From Limnephilus marmoratus (lineage: Eukaryota > Arthropoda > Insecta > Trichoptera > Limnephilidae), in the NCBI GenBank assembly GCA_917880885.1, contig OU862934.1, positions 31,852,734 to 31,916,733 on the forward strand: DNA of 64,000 bases, read 5' to 3'. Position numbers and translations under genes: made by a program. Position 1 is the stretch's first letter. Every line of letters starts with the position of its first letter. The notes beneath the pieces were generated by a model. That model was not told the DNA's origin, searched no databases, and saw only the letters and a program-made list of their open reading frames with translations. Shown here piece after piece: positions 31,810 to 42,916 of this stretch.

Positions 31810-32272
31810 CCCCTTACTGGAGGCGAGGGTTTTTCTGTAGGGGTTTTCCTTCCCTTAGCTGGGAGGTTCTGGTTTTATGGCGCCAGAGTTTCGCCATTCG
31901 CCCCCCCTCCGTCGGCTATGAACCCGAATATGGAAGGGACGTCCCACACCGGCGATCACATTGCCCAGGGGTCGCGGGGCCATGACGACCGCTCGTGGAC
32001 GCCGGAGAGTTGGACTTGTTGGTAGTGCTGCTGATGCAGCAACGTCCTTTGTGGCATTTTTTGAGGCGCACACCATCCAGCTTGATGTGTCCCACCACGA
32101 CCTACCAACCCTTCGACCCCCTGTTTCCGGTTTCGTAATAATGCTATTTTTACAGGGAGTGGTTATTAGCCACTCGCCCAACCCCTTACTGGAGGCGAGG
32201 GTTTTTCTGTAGGGGTTTTCCTTCCCTTAGCTGGGAGGTTCTGGTTTTATGGCGCCAGAGTTTCGCCATTCG
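31751..32272 (-). repeat. Tandem 5' monomers of the RTE element
   Basis: About 150 bp (31751-31900) recurs at 32123-32272 with a 372-bp period, so the element starts with about 1.4 monomers. The upstream monomer carries a 108-codon frame (31855-32181) beginning with the same MGEWLITTPCKNSIITKPET as the main ORF and then diverging. Tandem 5' units act as promoters in some LINEs; that role here is inference. Confidence 0.8.
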
Positions 32273-32379
32273 ATTTAATTAGTTACTGATTTAATTTTGC
32301 CTAATTATCATTTTATAAAAATAAAATGATAATTAGACCGCTCTATTCAGGAGATTTGAAGATAAAGGCATATATTTTT

Positions 32380-33240
32380 TGGCGAAGAATATTGGCAAAT
32401 TCATCAATATTCAACCAAAAACCCCAAGTGAACATACTAACTTAACCAGAATCCTTTTTGCAAAATACATCGAGCATCACTCGTAAGGGCCCCCAGGGGA
32501 TAAACCTCTGAAAGTGGTCCTCAGAGATATCCACCGAAGATGTAAAGTTTGAACTTGCCCTCAAAAAAATCCTCAAAAATGAAATCTGATTTGTCACGTG
32601 TCACGACCGATGTCGCGATACGAGAGAGATGTGGACTGTAAATCTGAATTTGCGATAACAAGACAATCGACTGCGTTTTGAAACTCAATCACGGGAAATG
32701 GCAGGTGAAAGGATAAGTCCCTACCATTGCTGGTTTAATTCACTATTTCAGGTCGATCGTGATGCTGGCTGCCTTCCACAATAACGGCACAACGCAAGGT
32801 CACAATTACCGGCACTTTGGGATTATATTGATTACTAATTTTGCGATTGTTAGCGAGATTTCAATGGCGAGATGTGACCGATGTCACTGCGGTTTTTCAA
32901 CTCACAAGTAGGTAATTTTAAATTTTTGTACCAATATTGTAAATAACTTCCACATAGGTATGAAAACATCTTCTTCTTTTCCTTTCGAAGTAACTAAGTA
33001 GGGACTTAAAGGAAAGGAGGAAAACAAGGAATAAATTAATGAATGAAGGACTTAGGAATGTGGATTTAATTTTTTAAATTGTTTCAGAACCAAGACTGTT
33101 TGGTTCTGAAACAACCGATTCCTCTTCTATGTAATAGTCATGCTGACCAAAAATAAAGACCCAAAACACATTTTCACCAACCTACATACTGTCCTTATTC
33201 TCCGGATATAAGTAGAATCACTGCGCAATAGTACTAGAAA
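32380..33240 (+). pseudogene. Jockey/I-like LINE ORF1 relic, interrupted
   Basis: The block 32380-32597 and the block 33114-33240 match contiguous sequence at 48060-48420 (GGATAAACCTCTGAAAGTGG, CAACCTACATACTGTC). The translated part resembles the LP..LKVVLRGI segment before ORF1 zinc knuckles. The intervening 516 bp (32598-33113) is a separate insertion of unknown type ending in a hairpin (33084-33115). Confidence 0.55.
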
Positions 33241-33409
33241 GGAGTAATCTTTCCATTGCCGGACAGACAGCCATTGAAGGTTATGCACCACAAACCCGCT
33301 TAGGTATAAATAATATTATGGTTACTCCTTCAGAGCTCTCGCAAGGTCTGTATTTTTTTAAGAACGATTCTGTATTTAAGTTAACGAAACTAGACCATCA
33401 CTTTTTTCA

Positions 33410-33620
33410 TACATAGAAAAATAATCAATTAAAAAACTTTGACAAATCTTTCGCAGCAAAATGACATCCTGACTTTTTACGTTTTATCATGGTTAAAATC
33501 CTTCGGGTACGTGCTGTAACACATTGTATATCTGCAAGATAACGGAATAACATTAAAATCCCAAAATTGAAAACTATTTAGAACTAATTTTCTTCCACAT
33601 GTATAATGTATAATCTAAAA
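33410..33620 (+). repeat. R-G dispersed repeat
   Basis: Matches 14640-14760 (TTCGGGTACGTGCTGTAACA and following) and, in its first 60 bp, 10385-10435. Confidence 0.65.
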
Positions 33621-34560
33621 AAACATGCCAACATTCATAAAAATCAGCTCATATTTACAATTTAGTCGTACCTAAAATTTCTCAACCCTTTTAATCACAG
33701 GAGACCCAAGTTGTCCCAAAACATCATATGCCGTTATAATAACAGGAGACCCAGATTGTCCCAGAGCGACCGTGCATTATTAAAAGTTAGATATCTCTCT
33801 TTCTGTAATGCGAATATTTGTGATTTCTTTTAGGTTAGATACGGAAAGAAAAAATGCTTCTTATTGTCTTAGAATTATATGAACTAGGTTGTTCAGATAT
33901 TTTACAAACCTGATCAAAAGCGACGGTTAAATTTTGCGCCTATTTTTGACGTAACCCACATTTAATTTTAAAATAAAATTGTATGAAAGTGATAAAAAGT
34001 GAGGAGACAGTTTTTTTACAAATTTTGTTTAGAAAAGGAATCTGAATTTAAAATTTGAAGTTTATTCTATTTTAATTACTTCAATTCAAATATTCGTAGG
34101 TATGCATTTTTTAGCCAATTTACATTTCCGATATTAAAATGTTAATATTTAGAAACAAAAATTATGATTTCTAATAAACATAACGGAAAGATTATTTTAT
34201 CTAAATTTTAGAACAATTTTTATTTTTGCAAAAGCGTTAAAAAAAACCAATAAATAGGAACATTTAAAATGCATGGGAAGAACCAGGAATTTTGCGCGCA
34301 AACCTTGACAGGCAAAAGTTGACAGAAAATTATTTTCTTATTATTCGAAGGGTTAAGTTCTTTATTATTTTTATGTAATTTTTTCTGATCTCTTAGATTT
34401 ATTCGTATTATTTTCTTTTTTAATGATATTCTGTAATATGTTTGCTTTGTAGAACGCTCTGTTAAAAATGCCACATTTATTGAATATTTTATTAGATTAT
34501 TTCTAATGTTCTTTGAAGACTGTTTACTGTCGTCAAATCAATAATATCTATTTATTTTTA
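33621..34560. other. AT-rich intron-like sequence of unit C
   Basis: No gene recognised. It ends in TTTTTATTCCAG, a good acceptor for the exon at 34567. A direct pair CAGGAGACCC lies near 33700 and 33744. Confidence 0.45.
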
Positions 34561-34566
34561 TTCCAG

Positions 34567-34595
34567 AATACGCCGAATACCATAAAGGCAGATAA
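34567..34595 (+). pseudogene. Kazal unit C, exon 3 lacking the sixth cysteine
   Basis: After a clean acceptor it encodes EYAEYHKGR and TAA, versus EYADFYNGECR in gene A. Two codons including the essential last Cys are gone. With no exon 2 found between 28475 and here, the unit is a pseudogene. Confidence 0.7.
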
Positions 34596-34796
34596 AATAA
34601 ATCAAATAATGACTGAATTATTAGATTTTGATTTATTATTTTCAAAAATTCATCACTTGTTATAAAGCTTTTATTAAACATTTTTTTAAATAAAAAAAAT
34701 TCAATTATTTTGTACACATGTGCAACAAGTTTATATAAAGAAATTAATCGTTTATTGATAACAGATTTCTTTATTTCCTGTCTCATTAAAAAATTT

Positions 34797-34890
34797 GTTG
34801 AGCTAGCATCGCGATAGGAACACACCCAGTCGTCGTGAGTTCAATTCCTCTTCAAAGTCCTCCATTACGACACAAGCAACATTTTCAGCT
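34797..34890 (+). mobile_element. tRNA-like SINE relic downstream of unit C
   Basis: GCTAGCATCGCGATAGGA, GTGAGTTCAATTCCTC and AGTCCTCCATTACGACACAA. It is orthologous in position to 22503-22600. Confidence 0.6.
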
Positions 34891-35019
34891 CGCTCACAAT
34901 TTTTTCGGGATATCGTAACCTGGATATATTCGTCTTTATGTTTAAGATTTTTTAAAAAGAGATTTTGGTAACCTATTGGTAACGAGAAGGTTAAAACACA
35001 TTTGCACTGTCATTACAGT

Positions 35020-35415
35020 TTCTTTTTAAATTAGCTCCACACAGAAGGCCCCGAGGAAAATAATTCCCCTCAGGGTCTATGTCATCTTTGGGGATGCTGT
35101 GCAAAGGGTCTTATTAGGAAAGGCGGAAGTAAAAGTGTATTAGGGGTGGGTAGGAATCTGGGGGTCAGTGTGTCCAGGAGTGCTGGACGTATGAATGCGA
35201 TGCTCCGAGAGAGTACGGCTGGAGAAGTCAAAGGAACTCCCTCAACCACTGTCTCCCGATCCGGCCTGCCTTGCGGCTGATGGGCAGACGCATCCGACAT
35301 CCGACCGAAGCACGGCTAAGTCACCTAACGTTGCCAACCACTTGGGATGACCTACGGCATAGATGTTGGTTATCTAATAAATGGTTCCCGGGGCGGCGGT
35401 GCCCATATCCGCCTC
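35020..35415 (-). mobile_element. R-A SINE-like element, near full length
   Basis: On the - strand it runs from the head (GCGGATATGGGCACCGCCGC) through AACCAACATCTATGCCGTAG to the shared tail at 35030-35110 (CTCCACACAGAAGGCCCCG). Confidence 0.75.
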
Positions 35416-35663
35416 TCAAATATTTATAAACAGATTTGAAAACTAATTATAAAAAGGGCAAATTAAATAAACAATAAATTACATACGCTAGGTATTTCTA
35501 ACTTAATTTGCAAATCCATCTAACCTTGAACAATCTTTTACAGTTATTTTAAAATTACTAAAGAGCAATTTCGTTTGATTGGAACATAAAATTATAATTA
35601 AGATTTCTACTAAAATTTGCACTGCTGTGATCAGAAACCAATAAATTTAATCTGATACAGAAG

Positions 35664-35671
35664 TATATAAG
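35664..35671 (+). promoter_or_regulatory. TATA box of Kazal gene D
   Basis: TATATAAG lies 59-66 bp before the start codon, followed by the conserved leader GGCCGCCTTTTGTCCACGG and GAAAATTCTTTCGTAAAACC. The same block occurs in units B, C and, diverged, E. Confidence 0.8.
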
Positions 35672-35729
35672 GCCGCCTTTTGTCCACGGATTCATTAGAA
35701 AAGAAAATTCTTTCGTAAAACCAACGAAA

Positions 35730-35760
35730 ATGAAGATCACAGTGGATTTTGCAGCAATTG
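35730..35760 (+). CDS. Kazal inhibitor gene D, exon 1
   Basis: ATG at 35730 gives MKITVDFAAI plus one base, then the donor GTAAGA. It is the best preserved first exon with its promoter, and splices in phase 1 to 43384. Confidence 0.85.
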
Positions 35761-36259
35761 GTAAGAAAGTCTTGTAAGGTTTTATTCATGGAAATCGGCT
35801 ACAGAGTTGAAACCCTTTGTAAGTTTGTGGGAGAATAGCTACCGCATTATATTTTCATGAGAAGTACTGCAAAATCTCAGCTACAGGTCATAAATGTTAT
35901 TAACAGTCAAAAAGTGTAGATTGTATTATCAGATTATCGTGAGATTTTTGTAAGTTTGTCGTGCTTTGAAGGAATTTTTTTCCAGAATAATTTTAAGCAG
36001 CGATACTCTACTAATATCTACTTTCGTGTGTTTTATAAAAATCCTTCAATTCAACTGATTTTATTTTACTTAATTATCATTTTATTATAATACTTCGAAA
36101 TGTTCTGGTTCTAATAGAGTTCTGGGAGATTTATTTAGTAAAAATAGCGGTAAATAATGACTATCAATCACATTTTATAGAGTTAATCTTAAATAAAACA
36201 CTAAAACAAATAGCCGTTAATCGCTTCTTATTTGCTAGTCCTTGTCCTCAAATCAATGA

Positions 36260-36470
36260 TAATAATATTAATCATCAATGACGGCGAATTTTATTCATTA
36301 ATAATTTTTCTACCTTAAAAAACCTTCCTTCTGAAATCAGACCGGCCTTTTATACCAATAACAATCAATAGGTAAATTTCTAATTAATTCTAAAGATAAG
36401 GACGACAAATTAAGTCATTCGGGAATTTACAAATTAAATTGTAATAATTATTATAAGCAATAATTATTAG
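36260..36470 (+). pseudogene. Penelope-like element fragment (GIY-YIG linker region)
   Basis: Translation gives INNFSTLKNLPSEIRPAFYT, KDDKLSHSGIYKLNCNN, clearly related to INNFSSLSVKKFPPEIKPAF and DKFSHSGVYKLNCND of the element at 52732-54403. About 70 codons with disruptions. Confidence 0.7.
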
Positions 36471-36514
36471 CCTGAAACACTCATCCACATTGAAAAATCT
36501 TCCGAGAAAAGATA

Positions 36515-36592
36515 CATGACGCCAACGGGACTTGAACCCGTGCCCTTCTGATTGCCGGTCAGCTGCTCTCCCAATTGAGCTATGGCGGCTTA
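36515..36592 (-). mobile_element. tRNA-derived SINE head or tRNA pseudogene
   Basis: On the - strand: GCCGCCATAGCTCAATTGGG, GAGAGCAGCTGACCGGCAAT, then CGGGTTCAAGTCCCGTTGGC. The cloverleaf is nearly complete, but the acceptor stem has a mismatch at pair 2-71 and position 33 is not U. A real tRNA is not excluded, though a SINE head is more likely. Confidence 0.55.
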
Positions 36593-37045
36593 TCTTATAC
36601 CCGCCAAATGATTCAATATATATATATATATGTAGTAATTGTTGAATGAAACACTAGTATATATTGAACCATTTTAAACTGTGTTCAATATATACAGCTG
36701 AAATGAGGCATCTATTAGGCCTTCCAAAGGTCTAAGACCCCGCATTCCGATTTTCCTCTGACTATATTTCCCTTGAAGTTTTTGTTTGCGCCGATACCAT
36801 GTTGGACCATACATTCAATTTTTAAATGACCAACTTTTTTTAAAAGCATCTCCTAAGAGTAGGTTTAAAATAACTCAAAAACATAACTTATGTCGAACAC
36901 GCTTAAGTACAATGCACTCCACCAAAACATGTAAATCAAAAAATTGTTGCAGATATTGTAATCAAAAACAAAACTATATATTGCATTTTGATGCCACATC
37001 ATCTAATTTTTCTCAATATATTGAGCGAGACTGAATGCTGTAAAA

Positions 37046-37456
37046 ATGAGATCCCTGACGCGTATGTGTGGTAAAACCATGTATGATCGTGTGAGAAACG
37101 TGGAGATCCGCAAAGAATGCAAGGCTGATGTAAGCGTAATGGGTAAGATTAAAAAAGGAACGCTCCGATGGTTTGGGCATGTAGAGCGAATGAACGAGAA
37201 AAGGAGTGTAAGGAGAATATATGACGCAAATGTGAATGGAAGAAGAAGTCGGGGACGCCCGAGAAAGACATGGCACTACCAAGTGAATCAGTGAGTCGGG
37301 TCATGTCAAGAGTCAGAATAATAGAAGAGCATGTATGACACGATGTATGAATGTGAACGAGGCAAGGAGTTTGTACCAAGACTGAGTTGTTTGGCGGTCC
37401 GTCCTCTCTGCCTACCGCTGCGGAGAAAGGGCATGATGGTTAGTTAGTTAGTTAAT
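37046..37456 (+). pseudogene. LINE ORF2 C-terminal fragment and 3' end
   Basis: KTMYDRVRNVEIRKECK, TLRWFGHVERMNEKRSVRR and NGRRSRGRPRKTW match the final domain of RTE-like proteins. It is followed by a 3' UTR with CTCTGCCTACCGCTGC and ends in a (GTTA)n tail at about 37438-37456. It is 5'-truncated and carries frame breaks. Confidence 0.8.
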
Positions 37457-37639
37457 TACATTGAGCGAGATTTAACTAAAACAAACTCGCCTCGAAAATA
37501 TTTAAAACTTTAGCGTATTTTTTTAAAACTATAATTATTATTTAGTTTAGTTTTAGTAGGCACGTACATAAATATTTAAGCTATTTTTCAAATAAATTTA
37601 ATTTTTATTACTTTTTTTCATCGCACTCGCAATAGTAAT

Positions 37640-38960
37640 ACGCACATAGACATATGAATATATCTGGACCTCCCTAAGTGATAAAAGCGTATTATTTCCC
37701 CCTCCCAATACCGGCTTCATGGAGCCGGCTCGGCTTACAAGAGCCTCGCTTGAATCTAAAAAATGTGACGTCATCATTCTTATCCTGACCAGCGTCGAGC
37801 TCACATCGTACATTTTACGAAATAACACGATAAAATGAGAGCTTGCGCTATACATGCTATACCCTAAAATATGTGGACATAGCGAATGTGGGCGGTACTT
37901 CAGTGAGCTCGTCGCTGGTTACAGGGGTAAGTTATAACGTAATAAAAGGGGTTATAGTTAGCCTCGTAGTATTTAAAATGTGAATCGACACATTAACTGT
38001 CAGTATGGAATATTGAGGTTATGAAAATTAAATCTTGTATTAAAATTTGCTGAGCTCAGGGTAGGTAAAACATGTGAATTTGGTAAGCAATAAAAATGAA
38101 ATTAAATGCTATAAAGGTAATATAAATTTAATCATTATAACAGGGTTTGAACATCAAGGACTCTAATTAATTAAACAATAAATCTCAGGGTGCAGTGACT
38201 GCTCTATGATACCAGTCAATATTAAATCATATTTCGCTTCTAAGTTAAAAGAAAGATGGAAGGCGCCAGTCGTTTATAAAATGCCCTCGAACTACTAAAC
38301 GACAAATAGTCTGTTAAATATGAAAGAGAAAACCAATAAAATATAATAACGATACGTGAATGCTACATGATGAGATCTTCTGTGAAATTACTTGTGAATT
38401 ATCCGTGAGAATTATCCGTGAGAATTCCATAAGGTCTTCCGCCCGTCGTGTTTCTGTCAGGAGTCACATGTTCGCCTGGAACCAAACTGAAGTACTTCTC
38501 TGCACCCAGCCTCTCGAACTTTTGCGAAGCATGAGCACCAACCTCGGGAATACAACGGCGTGCCATGCTACCAACCACAGCGGTCGAATTCATAGAGCAT
38601 TAAAGTGCCTTGGCGGTTCTTACCGCTACAAAGTAAATTACGAAACATTTGTAAAAGTGTCTTAACTAAATACGACAACAAAATATTCCTCTGTGAAAAT
38701 CGGCGAACTTTACTTTGCCGCATTTGGACTTCGCAAATATGTTAATAACGTGGCGAGCAATTCGCGCTCCCATGTAAAAGGGTCTATTCATTCAAAAGCA
38801 GATTTTGCTTTTAACAACTAAATGGTGATATTATAATGCGAGATGCCTATATGCTGTCAGATTGATTTTTTAACGAATCACAGTCATCTTTCCTCTCTTC
38901 GCCCCCATAGTTTGGTTTTACCCCTCATCTGTATCTTCTCATCTATTAAATTTGGATGTC
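37640..38960 (+). mobile_element. Body of the tRNA-headed composite element, interrupted
   Basis: Matches the 13430-14100 copy in inverted orientation at 37645-37935 and again at 38740-38960. The intervening stretch (about 37945-38735) is not present in the other copy and is probably a further insertion. It includes a 101-codon frame at 38360-38665 that I do not recognise. Confidence 0.6.
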
Positions 38961-39834
38961 TATTAAACATATAACTATTAGATTTGGAAGTCTTTGTTTC
39001 ATACCTCAAGATGATGCGATCTTGAGGTATGAAACACAAAGCGGTAAATATTTTTAAAGGATTTTATTGTTGTTGTTTTTTTTTATTATCACAATATTGG
39101 TTTGTTTTGACTATTCCGTCAAGGTCGAGGGCATGGTTGCGCCAATACCGGTGACAACGGAGTGAATTATTTTTCTGTTTTGATTGGGAATTGGGATATA
39201 TTTTATGGCAATAAAATAAATTGTTGGGAATTAATTATTATTCGTAGTGAAGTCATTTAAAAACAGAGTGAACAAGTCATAGAAGTCGCAGAGAAGTCAT
39301 ATTACCGTTACATATCGTTAATACTATCCTTTCAAATAAAGTGTACTGCCAACATAACGACCTCGAGGAACACAGAATTAATTTACCGTGTAAGATATTT
39401 CACCGAAACATGCCATAAAAATAATTATTTCTGAAGATAGTCTCAATACATTTACTACACCGAAAAACAAAACAAAAAAGTCATGATTTATTAAATATTT
39501 TCGCTCACGTCTGTTAATACCATAGTTTTTTTTTTATATTAGCACTCCCTGATGTTTATTTTGAATTTTTTAAAGTGCTTAAATGTTACTCAAATTTAAA
39601 AAAAAAATATTTAATTTACCAATGAATTAGAAAGAACAAATGGTACAGCTTAAAGGTACGTCCTATTTCTTAGAGCTAACTCAATTAATGAGAATTAGAA
39701 ATAATAATATATATATATTTTTTTTTTAAAAGAAAGACAAACATTCCCGGGTTACGAATAACCCAACAATGTTTGAAAATCTCCTAATACCACCATAGAA
39801 AGCCGAAAAATGTTGCTTATGTTGTGATGGAGGA
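38961..39834. other. Spacer with a short perfect hairpin
   Basis: No gene seen. CATACCTCAAGAT and ATCTTGAGGTATG form a tight hairpin at about 38998-39035, extended by TTTGTTT/AAACACAAA. Confidence 0.5.
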
Positions 39835-39930
39835 CTTAGCCAGCCGAGGAATTGAACACGCGACGCCCGGATGGGATCCAAGCGCTATGCCCACTCAACC
39901 ACTGACCAGTCAATGGTTGAGTGGGCATAG
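39835..39930 (-). mobile_element. tRNA-derived SINE with inverted head
   Basis: On the - strand: GGTCAGTGGTTGAGTGGGCA (A-box region) and GTGTTCAATTCC (B box). The A-box region is followed on the + strand by its own inverted copy (TGGTTGAGTGGGCAT at 39912-39926), giving a 15-bp perfect hairpin. Confidence 0.65.
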
Positions 39931-40089
39931 TGTTTAAATTTCTCTACTGAGGAGACGGACAGAATAAATGATAAAAAATATATAGTTTCCTGTGTGGAAT
40001 TAATGTAAAAAAAAAGTTACAATATATATTTCCTTATCGGCCGTCAAATAACGCCCGAAATTCGGCTTCTAGACTAGAATATCCTTGTA

Positions 40090-40509
40090 AAGGCGGGTAC
40101 AGATTGCTGTAATGTAGCACGCAATGTAACATGAAAGGAACATTTCATAAGTGTGGACGCAGCGCGCGCACGAACCGAATATGAACCTACTCGCGTCTGT
40201 TTCCGGCATGCGCGCAGTGAACATAGCTCACCCTGCCGGGAACAAGTTCTCCATTGTTCGCGCGCGTTCTGCAGTATAGATACAAAAAGCTCGTCCACAC
40301 TGACGCTCCGTGCACACTGCGCGCCCCTTTGTGTTCGGCGAAAAAACCGAAACTGGGCGGATTGCGGCGAGCATGGGTTGAAATGCTCAGTTCTTGCGCG
40401 CAAGGCGTCCACACGATGGGAATTCTGTTACATTGCATGATACATTGCGACAATGTGGACGGCAAATTCTTTCATTGCATGTTACGTTACGGCAATCTGT
40501 ACCCGCCTG
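40090..40509. mobile_element. GC-rich nonautonomous DNA element
   Basis: The left end AGGCGGGTACAGATTGC and right end GCAATCTGTACCCGCCT are inverted repeats, extended to about 45 bp with GTAACATGAAAGGAA-like sequence, plus inner GTCCACAC copies. The termini (CAGGCGGGTAC on the right) look hAT-like, but no 8-bp duplication was found. The cysteine-rich frames inside are not supported as genes. Confidence 0.65.
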
Positions 40510-40633
40510 AAGAGGGATTAACCAGAGAAAACCGGAAATATGTCATTTTAAATCAAATTTTAGACGTATTGATTCTTTTCCACAAAAAATTATAAATTCA
40601 TTTCGAAAGATTGCTTATTTATCTGGTAAATTC

Positions 40634-42106
40634 GGTTCCATGACAGTTGATCCGGCGACATTTGGTCCGGCGACAGTTGGTCCGGCGACATTTGATCCGG
40701 CCGACATTTGATCCGGCCGACATTTGATCCGGCGGACAGTTGATCCGACGGACATTTGATCCGGCGACAATTGATCCGGCCTGATCCTTTAGAAGATTTT
40801 TTCTTCAAGTAAGTGTGTAAAGAGCATATACGGCCGTACAACCAAAGTCGATGTACTTATATCTGAAGGCATCTTGAGTGAAAATCCGCTGTAAAAATAT
40901 TTTTACTTACAATAATTTCGACTCTCCGAAGAACCATGCGGCAATACAAAATACGACATACTTATACGTGCAGTCAGTTTAACAAAAAAACCGTAAAAGA
41001 TTCCAACTTGCGCATAACTTTTTTATCACAATTACACTAGAGTCCCAACTGCTCTCAACCGTCTCGAGCCAGTGAGTGCCAATGGCATCCCCAATTTTGG
41101 TATGGTGTGATACTGAGGGTAGTGGGGAGGGGAAGGAGATGTGGAAAACGTACCTGGCTATTCAGATCTAGTCACGTCATTTCAAGTAATCCGATTAAAC
41201 CTACATACACTGTACACCAGCGAACAAATTACAAAAATCATATGATCTAAATTTTTTTAATATTTTTATTTTTATTTTTTTGAACTTCAAACAAAACACA
41301 AGAGTTCCAACTGCTCCCAACCGTCTGGAGCCAGTGAGATTATGGCATACCTTATTTTGATATGTTGTGAGGCTGAAGATAGTGAGGAGGAGAAGTATAT
41401 GTGAAAAATTTTCCTGGCTGTTCAGATCTAGTCACCAAACATGCCTAGAGCCATTTCAAGTAAAGTTTCAATTCTGAATGAATACTGACGAATAGCAAAA
41501 TACGACATTCTTATATGTGCAACATCTACCTCTCCCGATCCGGATCGCCACGCAGTAGATGAGGAAAAGCATTTGCTACAAAGACCTAGACAAACCTCAC
41601 ACCAAGAACCCAAGCACCCCTGTTAATTCACTAAATGTAGCGAACCACTTGGGATGACCTATGGCAGGAATGTTGGTTATCCAATAAATGGGTCCCGGGG
41701 CGACGGTAAACATATCCGCCTCCTAAATCTTAAGTAGGAACCTTTTACGGTATTTTGTTAAACTGACTGCACGTATAAGTATGTCGTATTTTGTATTGCC
41801 GCATGGTTCTTCGGAGAGTCGAAATTATTGTTAGTAAAAATATTTTTACAGCGAATTTTCACTCAAGATGCCTTCAGATATAAGTACATCGACTTTGGTT
41901 GTACGGCCGTATATCCTCTTTACATACTTACTTGAAGAAAAAATATTATAAAGGATCAGGCCGGATCAATTGTCGCCGGATCAAATGTCCGCCGGATCAA
42001 CTGTCCGCCGGATCACATGTCGGCCGGATCAAATGTCGGCCGGATCAAATGTCGCCGGACCAACTGTCGCCGGACCAAATGTCGCCGGATCAAATGTCGG
42101 TTTACC
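40634..42106. mobile_element. Foldback/MULE-like element, nonautonomous
   Basis: 1473 bp flanked by the exact 9-bp duplication GGTAAATTC (40625-40633 and 42107-42115). Ends are GGT...ACC. Each terminal inverted repeat is about 370 bp, with an outer array of GATCCGGCGACA-type subrepeats (40650-40775 and 41975-42100) and an inner conserved block (TACGGCCGTA, CTCCGAAGAACCATGCGGCA, AAATACGACATACTTATACG). The 760-bp middle holds only R-D and R-A pieces, no transposase. Long subrepeat-bearing inverted repeats with 9-bp duplications are known for Foldback and Mutator-like elements. Confidence 0.88.
41036..41735. repeat. Two R-D copies and an R-A fragment inside the Foldback element
   Basis: R-D at 41036-41190 and 41298-41485 (+), and an R-A head on the - strand at 41630-41735 (AGCGAACCACTTGGGATGAC). 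These form most of the central spacer. Confidence 0.7.
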
Positions 42107-42916
42107 GGTAAATTCATTGAAAAAAAAAACTTTATTTTTAGTATAATAAGGTCATACCATAGGTCGTTGGCAGATTTGTTAAGTTTTTTAATGAAAAATC
42201 TTATTTTGCAGGACATATTTCATACCATGTATTCATAAATTATTGTAAAGCAGAAATCGCATGTTTCAAAATTTTAATTTTTGTGAAATAAATAAATCAT
42301 AAAGAAAAATTTCCAAACACTATTCATGACGAAACCATCTCTATTTTGTCTGTCTATTTACGAACTTACAAATTAACGTATGTATTTCATTTTTTTTTTT
42401 GCACATTTTTTTTGCTGAGACATATTTGAAAAATTATAAATACTTATGATTAAAAACTAATTACAAAAAGAACATTATTTTAAAAGTTTTGTCATCACGC
42501 CTTTCAGCATTTTTTGATGAATGAAATAAAATGGATATTGAATTATAATTTTAAAAAGCTGGTACGCAGAATAATTAACCTTTCTCATTGGAACTACCCT
42601 GAACGATCGTAAGAACATCTTTCGGCGAAATTTTGATTCTCGGCCGCTGGCTGGTTAAAAGCTCTTACAGGGGATGTTTTAAGGTGATGATTTAAATCGG
42701 ATTATATCGTGTATTGTTTGCTGATGCCTGGAATGTCGTTATGTACTAATTGTCATGTATTAAGGTCCTTTTTGAAATATTTTTTTTGTTTGCTTTTGGT
42801 TGTAGGTTTTCTATAAATCTTGTCACGTGTTATGTTTTGAGTTTTTTAGTGGAAACTTGTCTGACCGTCTTGACCGAACAAATCCAATACAAAACTCTAT
42901 TTTTATGTCTTTCATT

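Larger units (their letters stand above)
28772..32281 (-). mobile_element. RTE-type LINE, complete insertion
   Basis: Flanked by an exact 11-bp duplication GTTACTGATTT (28761-28771 and 32282-32292). On the - strand it has a 5' region with a partial tandem duplication, one long ORF (28789-31809) and a short 3' end TGTAGCGCCATTGAAGAAGA. The paralogous unit D lacks it (near 36050-36075). Intact ORF and perfect duplication indicate recent insertion. Confidence 0.9.
40510..42690 (-). repeat. R-C dispersed repeat, split by a Foldback/MULE-like element
   Basis: Blocks 40510-40633 and 42107-42690 are the inverted counterpart of 5440-6230. The element 40634-42106 lies between them. Confidence 0.75.

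Noticed and set aside
40074..40595. Overlapping cysteine-containing frames resembling small secreted peptides
   Set aside because: They lie inside a GC-rich element with terminal inverted repeats, overlap each other on both strands and lack signal peptides with splice logic.
40650..40775. CRISPR-like array of GATCCGGCGACA units
   Set aside because: Units are directly adjacent with 2-5 bp variation, mirrored at the other end of a transposon; this is a eukaryotic genome.
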